NCBI RefSeq assembly: GCF_018691265.1
Contig: NW_024881295.1
Span: forward strand, 12,940,314-13,004,313
Direction: 5' to 3'
DNA length: 64,000 nt
Origin: Tyto alba
Taxonomy: Eukaryota > Chordata > Aves > Strigiformes > Tytonidae
Shown: one piece after another, positions 36,706 through 48,503 of the stretch
Position numbering within the stretch: the first letter of the stretch is position 1
Layout: every line of letters starts with the position of its first letter
Position numbers and translations under genes: made by a program
Notes under the pieces: generated by a model
What the model was told of the DNA's origin: nothing
Database searches by the model: none
Seen by the model: the letters and a program-made list of their open reading frames with translations, nothing else

Positions 36706-37860
36706 TTTACATTTCATTTGGAAACAGTTGTGTATCTGCTAACAGGAACAATAGATCGTACAAGCGCTTTCATCATTTTTTTCAACCAGTTCGAAGCATT
36801 CTGGGATACAGAACAAGCATTTCATCAGACAGTAATTGCCCTCCATAGGATCTAGGTATTTAGTTAATTGCTATAGTTGCCCCCTATTTATAGTTCTCTT
36901 ATTAATGATCTCTTTTGCCCCACATAATATTATGTATCAAATTTCATCCCAGTTTTTACCATATTGTTTGGTGCTTGGATGTTTTGTTTTGTTTGTTTGG
37001 TTGGGTTTTTTTCTTGCTTAAGGTGCAGAATGTATGTTCATCAGCTACTGCATGATGCTTTCATTTTCAGTATTCAGCATTTAGAAGCCTTGTCTCTCCC
37101 TCTCCCCCAGTTAACAAACCAGAGGACCACAAAATGATGTAGTTCCTTCCACAACTTTCCATTCTTTTTGTGCAATGATTTCAATGTTTCACCATCATGC
37201 CTTCTTCCTCTCCCTACTTTCCACTCTTCAGTAACAACATACAATTACCTATTACTAAAATAACCCCAATTTTGTGGATTCTCATTCTCTCAAAACTCAC
37301 ATTCCACTGCATCCTTTGTTGGTCTCCTTAGATCTCAGCTGTCAGTTATCTTTACTCAAGACAGCTTGCTCGTTTGTTAAAAGATATGACTTCTTTAGCA
37401 TTTTTTTTTTACACTTGTATTTTATAACTCAGAATCTTGTTTAGTTTAGTCTCAAACTAATTACAGCAGTGACAGCCTTTAAATAATAATTGCAGGAAGT
37501 ACAGCATAAGTCAATTGTTCAATTAAACTGTGGTAAAACTGCAAAGAAGTAAAGCTGCTTAATTTTATTGAGTTACAAATGAAATATATACATATATATG
37601 CATATATAAATATATAAAAAAAATATCATTTCAGTAAATTGCTACCTTAGATTCAACAGCAGACTTCCAAGAGACTCTTGGTGAAATCACACTGTGTTGC
37701 TTTGAAAATACAGCTAAGCACATCAGGATCAAAATTTGATATGCATTAACGGAAGTAGTTAAATACCTTATTTCTCTTAAAAGCTTTCTACCTCTGCCAA
37801 GATTTCTAGAGATATCTTTCCCTTATGCCATCTCCTATTATTTATAATTACTCTGTTTTG

Positions 37861-38023
37861 GGAGTTTGGCTTTTTTTTTTTTTTTGGTGTTTTTTTTTTT
37901 TTTTTTTTTTGTTTGTTTGGGGGGGGAAGAGGGTGGGGTTGGTGGTGGGTTTTTTTGTTTGTTTCTTTTGGTGGCTTTTTTTTGTTGTTGTTGTTGTTGT
38001 TATTTTGTTTTTTTTTTTTTTAA
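37861..38023 (+). repeat. T-rich/G-rich low-complexity tract
   Basis: Two long T runs (37871-37885 and 37891-37910) lead into a G-rich core (37919-37949, G8 followed by several G2-G4 runs), then TTG repeats and another T run. Frames open on both strands here (about 60-70 codons, Phe/Val/Trp or Lys/Thr only) are artefacts of the composition. Confidence 0.95.
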
Positions 38024-38554
38024 AGATTATGTGAATCACAGTATTAGCTGTCTATGAAGCAAATCCCTTTATCTTAGCCAAGGTTACATCGAAGTGTAAC
38101 AACATAACACGGTCTTCAGATAGCTACATGACTTCCATGATTTCTTGATCGATTTTCCAATGCCTTAGGAGTTGGCATACTTCCACAACCACATCTTCAG
38201 TAAACAGCCTTTTTTATTAAATAACAACACACTTAATTAATAACCCAGTAGAACTTTCAAAAGAAAACCATGCTTATTGAGCACTTATATCAGAATATAC
38301 TACATCGTAATTATGCACTTCCTCAGTCCACTGAGAGAGGAAAATGGACTGGCAAGCTTCTGCAAAGTAAGTGCATTATGATCTGGGAAATGGTTTAGAC
38401 ACATTTGTTTTAACAATTTGACAGAAGAAAGCAGCTGAAATGTTGGGGCATCCACTTGTGTATGAGTTTTAATTGTGGTACCAATTCAGACACATCCTAT
38501 ATTTCAAGCTTTCCCTCAGAACAGATCTTATTTTGCAAGAAATGAGGGTAGACA

Positions 38555-38586
38555 TTGAAATTTATAAAAATTGAAATTTATAAAAA
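38555..38586 (+). repeat. Perfect 16-bp tandem duplication
   Basis: The unit TTGAAATTTATAAAAA occurs twice head to tail (38555-38570 and 38571-38586). Confidence 0.95.
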
Positions 38587-38804
38587 TAATTATTTTATAA
38601 ATGAACAGTCATCACTAATGCTTTAATCACTGGCCTCCTTAAAGCCATTGTAAGGATTTAATTGAATAATCTTGGTGGTCCACTGACAGAGCATATGCAA
38701 ATATGTGCACCAGACCCCAGAGGATAATTAATTGAAGCTTACACCATGTGTGGGCCTGCATTCATCTCTGACAAAAGAGTACAAACTCTATTAAAAATAT
38801 TCAT

Positions 38805-38950
38805 TGCTTATGACGTAAAGTTCAAGTGCAGAGACACCCGGGGTATAAAGCGTGGCACTGAACTGGAACGCTGAACGTGTCAGCTGTCATCTCCAAGGTC
38901 CGAGGGCACAGCTCAGCCTCACTCGGCTCTCTTGTTTCTTTCAGTCCATT
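38805..38950 (+). promoter_or_regulatory. Promoter-like patch deep in intron
   Basis: A CRE-like TGACGTAA (about 38811-38818) is followed about 30 bp later by GGTATAAAGC (about 38842). A GC- and CpG-richer stretch follows (GGAACGCTGAACGTG, AGGTCCGAGGGC, CTCACTCGGCTC) and then a strong acceptor-like CTTGTTTCTTTCAG near 38931-38944. No convincing ORF follows. It may be a promoter or enhancer, or a relic of an inserted element. Confidence 0.25.
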
Positions 38951-39499
38951 CAGGGTCAGCTTCAGGAGCTGATCATTTTAGAAAAATAATAAGATTGTTG
39001 CCTTATAAGAATCACGGCAAGTTGTTTTAGAAGGCGCCAAAAGACTGAAACATTAGCAACAAATAACATTGGCTTGGGATTTGTTTGAAATCACAAGTAG
39101 ATCAGAAATGATCTCAGGGTTTTCTCTGCACACTCACATCCTTTAAAAAAAACTACAGTATTTTCTTGAAATGTCCACACGTAACATTCATGTTTGCACT
39201 TACTGTTCATTTGCTCATATTAAAAATCCTGGTGGAGATACAGCATACTTTAATCTAGGGGTGTGGATGCCAGTCAGGCTCAGGGGAAACCTTGAACACT
39301 GATCTAACTGCAAAGAGGCCACATTTCCTCTCTTTTCTTTGGTTTTAAATTCATCATTCCCTACTATTCATTTTGTTAGCTTCAAGTATTTCTAAAAAAA
39401 TCTAAAAATGTCTCCAACACTTCATGAAATACTGCTTTTCAGAAAACCCATCATTACCCACAAAAAAACCATGGAAGATTATCACAATTTGACGAGGTG

Positions 39500-39612
39500 T
39501 TAATTCCTCTCACACCTTCGCCTTAAACATGGGCACAAGTCCTCACCAGGGAGAGAATGCCAGGCCAGATGGACCCACCGGCTGATCTATGGTGAGGCTC
39601 TTATGCTCCTAT
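39500..39612 (+). repeat. Ancient LINE/SINE tail remnant
   Basis: AGGCCAGATGGACCCACCGG, CTGATCTATGGTGAGGCTC, then TTATGCTCCTATGG resembles the widespread reptile/bird tail ending in CTTATGTTCTTATG (ccagatggacc..ggtctgatcca..ggc.cttcttatgttc pattern). Short and diverged; orientation is inferred from the tail being at the right end. Confidence 0.5.
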
Positions 39613-39619
39613 GGCAAGT

Positions 39620-39642
39620 TTAACTCTGACTGTCAGAGTTAA
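39620..39642. repeat. Near-perfect palindrome (11-bp arms, 1-nt spacer)
   Basis: TTAACTCTGAC, T, GTCAGAGTTAA. It immediately follows the ancient repeat remnant ending at about 39612. Confidence 0.85.
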
Positions 39643-41779
39643 GTGACTGTCTATGCCTAATTGTTGGTGCTAAGAATACCTGTCAGCAATTAGTAAAACC
39701 AGCCCTTTACAGTGTTGAATCTATCTTCCACGCTGCTTAATGCTATTAGCCTGCAACATTAATCCCATGCTTTGATGCGTATGATCAAAAAGCAATGGAA
39801 GCCCACAGTTTTATGCAACAAGAAAAGGGCTGAGAAATATGGCAAGGTAACAGGCAGAGTGAAATTCTGGCTGGGAACTGGAGATTGGCACCCTCCCTCT
39901 ATTGCCAGGCACAAAATGGAAGAGTAGGAACATTCAGAGGCAGTGGTCTAAAGGAAAATGTCCAAGGTTAGGTGACAGGTGGTTATGTCACATTCATACA
40001 AAAAAACAAAACAAAACAAAACCTAAAAAAAAATGAACCCTCTTTCAAATACAGTTTTGGTTTGCTCTCTCTTGATCTGTTATTACATGCATCATCACAA
40101 CTGGCAGGAGCTGCAGAGACTGCAATGTCTTTTTGTTAGTTCAGAATGCATGCAGAAAAAGTAACATTATAGTAGTGTTATCAAACGTCATTGATACTTA
40201 AGATTCCTGGCTGTGTAGAATCTTTTACATCATTCAAACATCTTTCCCCAAATGGCCTCAAAAATGCCAACTTAGTTAAAAAAAGTAATACTAAGAAAGA
40301 AAAAGCAGTTAAAAGGATACTTCCATAAAATACTATTCGCAGTAAAAATTACAACAAAATCAATTGATTTTAGAACCAGCCTATTTACAAATACCAAAAA
40401 AAGCAAATCAATCTGAACAAAAGATTAAGTACTATTTCCTTTACATAGTGCTTTAGCTACTTTTTCCCATCTCAGTGTTAAGTTTCTTAGAAAATAAATG
40501 AACACAACAATTTAGACAGACTGCTGAAGTAGCAGCAACAAATTATGACAACTTCAGGAACACTGCTATTCACTGTTAGATAAGGATGTGGAACAGATGA
40601 AGAGTATGTGCAAAACAGTTTCTCTGTAGATTAAAGCAATTTGGCCTTTTTAAATAAAGAAAAAAATACTGTATGATGAGTAAACACGATTGAACTATGT
40701 AAGGTATTTTCTTTTACAAAATGGCCGCACTATATTGAACAAAATATTTACTTTTTAGAATGTGTTTTAATGCATACAGGTATTTTAAAAGGTGAATTAG
40801 CCAAATTAAGTACCATAAGAACAAGGTCATTTATGTAGTAGACTACACCGTTATTTACCAGATGAAATTTTAGCACCCCATCTGATCAAGACTTTACCAT
40901 CTACCACCCAGTGCTTATATGTAGATTGTCAATCACTTTGAAGCCTGCTGGTCTCATATAATCAAACCATTGGCTCTAGAAGTTTAGAAATTTCCATTTG
41001 ACAAACGTATTTCTTGGCTGACACCCCTTGTATTTTCACATCTTCAGTTTCAACACCTACACAGATTGTTCTGCATTATCCATTTCTTTCATAAATGAAA
41101 AGGAACAACTACAGTTTATTTACAAAATGAACTGTCAGCAGATTTGATAGCTATGCAGGAAACATACACAGCAAAAAAAATATTATCATTCAGTTTTAGT
41201 TTTATATCCTGACCCTCACAACTATATCCTTATCCAATACTGAAACAACAGTTAATTTTTATTAAAAACTACTGCTGACCCAGCAACACATACCCCTCCA
41301 GAAAACAGTACACCAGGTTGTTTCTTCCAAGTACAATCATAGGTTAACTGCACCAATAAAAAAAGCTTCAGGCCAATACCGCCTCTTGAAGAGATATGAT
41401 GCCTCTGATGACCTCACCGGCATTTTCATGCATTGAATTCATACCTCAGTGAGAGCCAAAAGCTGGGAGCTGTCTTCTTTCACAGGTGGTTTTTTCAAGC
41501 TGTTGTGAGACTCCAAGCTGCTGGAATTGTGGCATGCCATTCAAAGTCTACACACAAGCCATCTTTGGCCAACTCTGGTACGCTGCTCTCTCACAGGTTG
41601 AGTAATAAAATGCTAACAGTGTCATTGACGACTTCTGGAGTTTTAATCCCAACAGATAGAATTTTCTGATGTGAAGCACACACACTTGCACACCTGCCAC
41701 AAACCACTGAAACTAATATAACACAAAGGCAGCTGCAACACTTAAGTATTTTGATACTGTATGCAAAATACAGCCCGCA

Positions 41780-42140
41780 ACCTGCAACTGGGATAGAAGC
41801 AACACGGGCTCCAGCTTCAGTGCCACAGTGAGGCAGGCACATGTGTGGCCGTTGCCTTCGAAGTGCGTACGCCTGGCTCACCCGAGCAACTGAGACAAGC
41901 TGCCATCCCTGTGCAGGTCCACTCCTCCTGCTTGAAGCCACGTCTTGGGGCTACACTCTTACAACCACTTAGGGAAAATGGCTAGCTGCTCTAGAACGAC
42001 AAGCCCACTCCAGCCTTTGCTCTTGTGCTGGCGCCGGTGCCCAAGCAGTCACACAGTGATCCGGATCACACAACTGAAAATGAGTTGGTTTTCATGGCAC
42101 TAACCTTCCTGCGGGCTCACAGCACAGCATGCAGCGAGGG
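41780..42140. other. GC-richer block in long intron, unidentified
   Basis: About 360 bp with raised GC and CpG (GGCCGTTGCCTTCGAAGTGC, GTACGCCTGGCTCACCCGAG, GCTGGCGCCGGTGCCC). No repeat family or protein was recognised. The 116-codon minus-strand open frame across 41591-41941 looks compositional. Confidence 0.35.
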
Positions 42141-44264
42141 GAGATGGAACTGGCCTTTCTGACAACCGCTGACTATTGCATTGGTGTAACTACATCCTCA
42201 GCCTCAAGCTGGTAAAAGTGATGTTTTTAATGTCAGAGCAGTGCATTTGTACTAGCTATTTCTAAGGGTGTATACAGTAATGAAAAAAATCCTGGTGAAG
42301 ACTCTTTTCATAAAGAAACACCTTATGTAAAAGTGACAGATCAGTTTGCTTCATTTGTGTCAGAGCAAGACCTCAGGGACAAAGGGACACTTGGATGGCA
42401 GACATCACACTCAACATGCAAGTCATTTAAACGGAATTTTTAAATGAGAAAGAAAATCCAATATCACCCTCTGTATTGGGTGGGAACACCATTTTCTATC
42501 AACTTTAGGAACTTGTTTAAGTTTTTCTCATGTTTAATCTGACTTTAGACAGAATTTTAAAGGACTAGTAAAATCATATCCAAGAAGATAAATTAATTGC
42601 AGTTTACCATATGGAGTATTACTCATTTCTCATTTTACCACTAGAAAACATGAACATAAGGAATACATTTGCGAGGCAGTGAATTTTCATACGAAACCCA
42701 GAAGTGAAAACTCCTTCCCTCATTTTTTTTTTTCTTTCTAGATTACACATTCTATCAGAAAGGCAGATTTTAGGCCACATTTCAAGAATATAAAACAAAG
42801 TATTTGTAAAAAAAGATGTTTTTACAGTATCTCTCACCTTATAGAACATTTCTAGAATTAGCAATTTTAGAGATATTCCAGATCTATAAAGTAGCCACGC
42901 TATGCAGAATTTTTACAGATCCCCAGATACTCAATACAGTTCTACATGTTGTGTGCCTTCTGACATTAAATTGTTTCAGAATAGTTTTCTTCTGGTATCC
43001 ACAATTTCCTAGCATTCTTTATGGGTAACCAGCCTCTATACAGGTGTACCCCCTTCTCCTAGCTACGAAGTGTGTGGGGGGTTGATATATATTTACAGCC
43101 AGTGGTTTACAATAGGACAATAATTTATCATTGTTATAAAAGAAAAAAACAACTCCTAGATGTTGCTCTAAAAAGACCCCTGGGTTCCTCCTGGCAGAAA
43201 AGAGCATCGTTTGTGTGTGTTTGCTTTAAACTCAGATTCCAGGTGTCCACTAAAGTTTCAGGCACAGTGTAGACCGCAGAACAGGTATCGCAGACAAGGT
43301 CTAACTCCTTATCAGGCTTTTATTGTGTGTGCTGCCCTGATCAACATAGTAATGAAATCTCTAAAACAGGATACTGTCTAGAACTGTATTTACAATAATG
43401 TTTCTCTTTAACGGTGGACATTACAATTAAAAAGTCATTTGAAGACAGAGCCTTTGAAAATCTTTCTGTATCATGTTTAGGACTGACCGTTCAATAAGAC
43501 TTGAGAGATCACAAAGCAACACCAACTTTAAAGACAGGGACTCCACAACCAAGGTCTTCACTGGGTAGAATTGACTACTATTTGTGAATATTATTAATTT
43601 TCCTTCTATCTCATATAAGTCTCATAAAGCAAGGGTCAGGAATGTTAACAGTGAAAGTTGGGGGCAGGGAGCAGGGGGGGCAGTGGAAGACAATCCACCA
43701 GCAATTTCTCATTCCACATGAAGAATGAGCACAAAAGTAATTCTCGCATGTTGAAAACAAAACGCCACTTGAATATCTGCTCCATAGAGTATGAATATAG
43801 GAAGCTTGGCTATATTATTGCCTTAAGCTGGGAAGGTTCCAGATGTCCATTGACTGCAGGGTGTGCTAACATTTAATTTGCTCCTGTACCCTGGCTGCCT
43901 CGGGCAGAAGTCTGAAAATGCTCTGCCAATGACAAGTCAGCAAAAAAGCTTGCCATCATCTCCTCCCTCTTCATGCCCTCTCCTTGGTGGTAACTGAGGC
44001 AAAAACATTCTAATCAAACAAGTTAACCCACTTCATGCATTTTAAAGGAGCAGAAATGCACAAGCCAATATATATATTGGTAGACCAACCTCAGACAAAA
44101 TTTATTTTCCCTTTTATTTGGATAGCTCCAACCTTGAAAATGATTGGCATTGCTACATAACTAAGTTTTTATTGATTTAATGCTAAGCTATAAGTTTGAT
44201 CCCGTAGTATGTATTTTATAGAGGCAAACATGGTCTTCACAAAATAATAACTTTCAGTATTTTG

Positions 44265-44287
44265 AAAAAAAAAAAAAAAAAAAAAAA
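44265..44287 (+). repeat. A23 homopolymer
   Basis: Uninterrupted A run. No retroposed gene sequence was recognised upstream of it, so it is not clearly a retrocopy tail. Confidence 0.95.
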
Positions 44288-45210
44288 GAGAACATTCTAG
44301 AAGATGAAAACAGATCAATGTATGAGGCAAATCAAATAAAATGTTAAGGCCAAGGAACAAATCCATCAGCTTCAACAAAAGCAAGTGTGAACAAGTGGTA
44401 ATGCCTTGCCATGAATGCTGTTCATACTTTTCCTCATTAGGTGGAAGGTATTTTGAGGTAAAGAATTATAGAATTTGCTCAGTGAACATTGCTCTGGACT
44501 ATTTTACTGCTCAGGTGAAATTAGAAATTTGCCCCTTCCCCTCTCCACTCCCCAAAATAAACACCACACTTTAAGCCTTTGAAAATTTCTGGCAGAATGA
44601 TAGCTTTCACTCTTCTCATGAAGGAAATTTGTTTCTAAATTCAGATAAGGGAAAATATAGATCACACTGAATGTTCACAGTTTGTGTCCCTTTAGGGGTC
44701 CTATTATTTAGGTAAAATAGGAGTTTCTATACTGGAAGAAACACATTTAACCCCGCTCCCTGGTCCCTCTTTCCCCCCATAAAATAGGCAGACTAATACA
44801 ACTGACCCAGTTTAGAAGCAAAGCCAGAAGTTTCTTTCAATCACTTGGCTTGGTGACATACACTTTTAAATACATCCATATATTCCTCTTTTAGCTTATA
44901 TATTAGGTGACCACACATTTCAATCAAGATAAGATATACTTTGAGGTTTCAAAAACACTTGCTCATATTTAAACTGTATCCTTTTCCCCTTTAAAAAAAT
45001 CTAATCCTGCAAGAGAATGGGAAACTTATAAGCAAGGTTTACAAGTAACTGGAAAATTCCAGCCATCACCACACTAACTCAGACTAACTATGGCTCTATT
45101 CAGTTAACCAACAAAACCAGAAAATTTCATATTAACAATTATGTGATAAAGCTAGCTGATGTAATAAGTATCTTTAGACCTATATTTAAGAAAGGCCTCT
45201 CTCATTCCAC

Positions 45211-45231
45211 TTTTTTTTTTTTTTTTTTTCC
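45211..45231 (+). repeat. T21 homopolymer
   Basis: Uninterrupted T run in the long intron. Confidence 0.95.
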
Positions 45232-47166
45232 TGGAAAGGAATTAAGGAAATTGCTCTGATTAATTTAAAAGTATAGCTGCATATTTCCTTTTGGTAAAGA
45301 AAAGCAGCAAACTAGAAGTTTACGCACAATCCTAAATTCCAGTCAACAGAACAGGATAATAGCTACTTGTGTCATTCAACATATACAACTCCTAACCTAA
45401 AATGCTACCAGCACCTCATCTTTGTGTGTAACTTCTCTATTCTGTTCCATTTTATAGTACATCCAATAGGGTTTATATATCTCAAAAAAGCAGAACACAG
45501 TTTAAACATCTTTGAAGACAGTCTGATATAACTGCCTATAAAAACCTATTTCAGCTAAGCTCAAATTATACTAAAAAAAAACAGTGATAAAACCGGTAAT
45601 AAAACTTATCAAGCTTAAAAAAAAAAAGCCAAGTAGGTATGATAAACATCTCACTAAAATGAAGCATTAAAATTTATCTAAATTCGACATTAAAATTTAT
45701 TTGGAAAGTATAATAACATAGAAAATAGTTCTATTCATGACAATATAATTTGAAAAGCATTTTCCACAGCTCATTGCTTTTTAGTTCTGGGTTGGAAGTC
45801 AACCAGCCACATGAAGAGTCAGAGCTACAGACGAACTCTTATGCTAATAGTAATCTACCAAATCACATAAATCATAAATATTATATCAATTCTGTATCTG
45901 CAATAGATCATCACCACACTACTGTACGATAAAAATTGTCAGTCGACACGATAATGAAATTATCCTAAGCACAGGCTTCTGAAAGCTAAAATATTACATC
46001 CACGTAGCTAGCTACAGCTCTGATTCAGACCATCTAAATTCCATCTGGAAATTATTTCCTACTGAAAATCAATATCTAACTTTTACTAAGATGAGTTTCA
46101 CTACTCCCCAGAATCTTCAAACAGATGAATAAGAAATTTTTGCATGTATTCATCCATCAAGACTTGTCATCCTTAAAGAAAACACCAAAAGAAACCAAAA
46201 GCAAAGTAAAACAGCAAAACCCTGGGCTTCCCTTGCAAAATACCTCTGTGTAGATAGGTGTGCTGTAATCTCCAGCTATAATATGGAAGATTATCTGTAT
46301 ATTAAAAAAAAAACTGTTTCAAAATTGGAATCTGCAAAGATTTCTAAATGTCATAGTACTACAGCACTTTTACAATTAGACCTTTAAGTGATAGGGAGGA
46401 GAAAAGAAGGCATATATTTTATATTTATTCTGTGATGAGAAAACAGTTACCATGAAGTGGAAACTAAAGTGTAGTTCAGTTATTTAAAACTTAAGCTACA
46501 ACAAGATACAGTTTTGTGGGTTGTTCCTTCCTTCCCCCCTTCCCCCCCCCAAATTTTTATGCTGACAGATTTTGCAGCGCAATATATGACATTTATATAG
46601 AAATAGACATACAGCTTGGCAGATGACATACATACGGATACATACAGTGACTGGAAATGCATCTGTTTTTCCATTTGGTCCCCCCTACATCCAAATACAA
46701 CCCCCAAAATAACATTTGAAAGATGGTCATCTATGGTCATCTATTAACATTTCCACACGAGCTGTATGTTAAAACAAGGTAACTTACAAGTGTCTATTTG
46801 GAAAGTACTTCCCATTCAGTGTTGCAGGCTAATTAAAAAAGCTCAAATTCCTGCTACATTCAATCTCTTAGACATGTGACCTAGTAGACAAGCATGTCTG
46901 AATAAAAATCTTAGAAGTTATACACAGTTACAGTAAGTAATAAATCAGTAAACACTTAATTTCTACTTAAAATTAGGTTTTTATTTAAAAACTTAACTTG
47001 AATGCTATAAATGATGTGTGCTACTTTGCATATATTGCGAATTAATAAATACTGGATTTAAAAAAAAAAAAACAAAAAAACCCCAAAAACCACAGAAGTT
47101 ATTTTCCAAACGAAATGCTTTAAGTCTAAAGAAAAACAGTTGTTAAAATGTTTAAGAATCACTCAC

Positions 47167-47186
47167 CAGTCTCCGGGGAAATTCAT
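47167..47186 (-). CDS. PLEKHA5: Candidate alternative first coding exon of PLEKHA5 (MNFPGD)
   Basis: An ATG with A at -3 (AAAGAATGA context) is followed by AAT TTC CCC GGA GAC TG and an excellent GTGAGT donor at 47161-47166. The 20-nt coding piece ends in phase 2. That is what the next downstream exon (28002-28085) needs, so joining gives MNFPGDC followed by HNERKVTCKHP. An upstream ATG in the same stretch (MCILLF...) runs into a stop, so the start would be 47184-47186. The putative 5-prime UTR would run toward about 47400, where a TGACATCA CRE/AP-1-like element is seen at about 47350. The resulting protein would lack WW1 and half of WW2. Seen: start codon, donor and phase. Inferred: that the exon is used. 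A chance GTGAGT with the right phase is possible. Confidence 0.4.
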
Positions 47187-48329
47187 TCTTTACCAAAAGC
47201 TTGACACACAAACAACAAAATACACATAAGGATGTAAAGTACAGCCCTTTTCTCTTGGAAGCTGTTCCCCAATGAGTACTGCACAACCCTGACCCAGAGA
47301 AAAAGCAACTTAGCTGTCAGAATTGCTAGCCTCCGAGAAAGTTGATACCACAGTGATGTCACATACTTCTGAAATGTTACTGCAGCTCCAAATTATTGAC
47401 TCTCTTCTACCAATAAAAACTCTACCTCTAATGACAAAATATTTAACAGCAGGATTAAGTTTCAACAGGAGCTAATAGTAAAGAATTTTAAGAGCATATC
47501 ACAGGGTTAGACAAAATGTTACAGTCAGAAAAAGTGAAGATGAACAGCTGCTGGCTATGTTATCTAAATATGCTCCTTTAGTTTACCTTCAGCCTGCAAA
47601 GTTTTTATTTGTTGCAGTGATATTCATAGAACTGTTGCTGAGTCGGAGGTGAGGAGCAAAAACTAGCACAGACCACCACAGCACGGGGCTCCTCTCTACA
47701 AGACTCCAGGTAATCCAGCTGAGAAGTTCTTGACTCCACAGGGTGGCCCTCAGCCGGGCCATCTTTCTCACTTTCTTGACCTCCTTCTGACCCAACATTT
47801 TCCCCACTATCCTTTCTCTTGTCCTGCATGCCCTGCCCCAGTCACAGGGAGTACTTAGAAGCACAATGGACTTTAATTGCTACTGAAATCGATGCATCCA
47901 AACTACTAATGCAGTTAGTGAAGAACACCATGGAAAGGAATGATTGTCACCGAGGTACTGAAAGAAATTTCTGTAGAGGAAAGAAAAACCATGGACTAAC
48001 ATTCTGCTTTAAAAGCATAAAGCAAAAAGGAGATGAACAGTGTGAATAAGTTATGTGGTACATAAAATTCACTTTTGTAAAAGTGTAAACTAGACTTGCA
48101 GTTGCAGGGATGGCTGGGGTCTTCTACAAATCCCCAAACTTAGACTAGAGTATGGACAAAGATCTTTCATATTAAAACCCAAAACATCGAAGATGATCTT
48201 CATGAATATTTTCAGATTAACGTCACAAATCCTTAAATATGACAGCCCCCAGATTTTCAACAGTCTTGAACCAACAGTATGCTAATTTAGAGCTGGTGAG
48301 TAATCAACTGGGGCACTGTGTGGGAAAAT

Positions 48330-48503
48330 ACTGCCTTTAGTCAACCAAGCTGAGGGCAGCGCAAGCCTTTCTGTACAGAAGAGGCCTGAATTTTTTTGAT
48401 GTTATAATTAGTGAAATTATCTGCAAAAACAGATAATAGCCAAAACAGCCCCATGCTAGCTACTATGAAGATAATTAACTCTATCCCAGCCAAAACCAGC
48501 ACA
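48330..48503 (-). mobile_element. Fragment of an abundant avian endogenous-retrovirus LTR (5-prime end)
   Basis: On the minus strand, starting at 48503, the sequence runs TGTGCTGGTTTTGGCTGGGA, TAGAGTTAATTATCTTCATA, then GTAGCTAGCATGGGGCTG. I recognise this as the conserved start of a very common neognath-bird LTR. Further in, AGGCCTCTTCTGTACAG resembles the following part of that LTR with deletions. The promoter, R and U5 parts cannot be recognised beyond about 48330, and no retroviral coding sequence lies nearby, so this is a truncated relic. The 120-codon open frame over it (48341-48703) is a hydrophobic shadow frame. Confidence 0.75.

Noticed and set aside
37825..38057. Frames encoding Phe/Val/Gly or Lys/Thr/Pro repeats on both strands
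   Set aside because: Pure low-complexity T/G tract.
44065..44080. 16-bp palindrome CCAATATATATATTGG
   Set aside because: Mostly a TA run; expected by chance in AT-rich intron.
44265..44287. A23 run considered as the tail of a processed pseudogene
   Set aside because: No coding or UTR-like sequence recognised on its 5-prime side and no flanking target duplication seen.
47589..47864. 91-codon minus-strand frame, basic, with Trp-rich C-terminal half
   Set aside because: No recognisable domain, an overlapping alternative frame is open too, and there is no splice support. It lies just upstream of the candidate first exon at 47186 and could at most be untranslated sequence.
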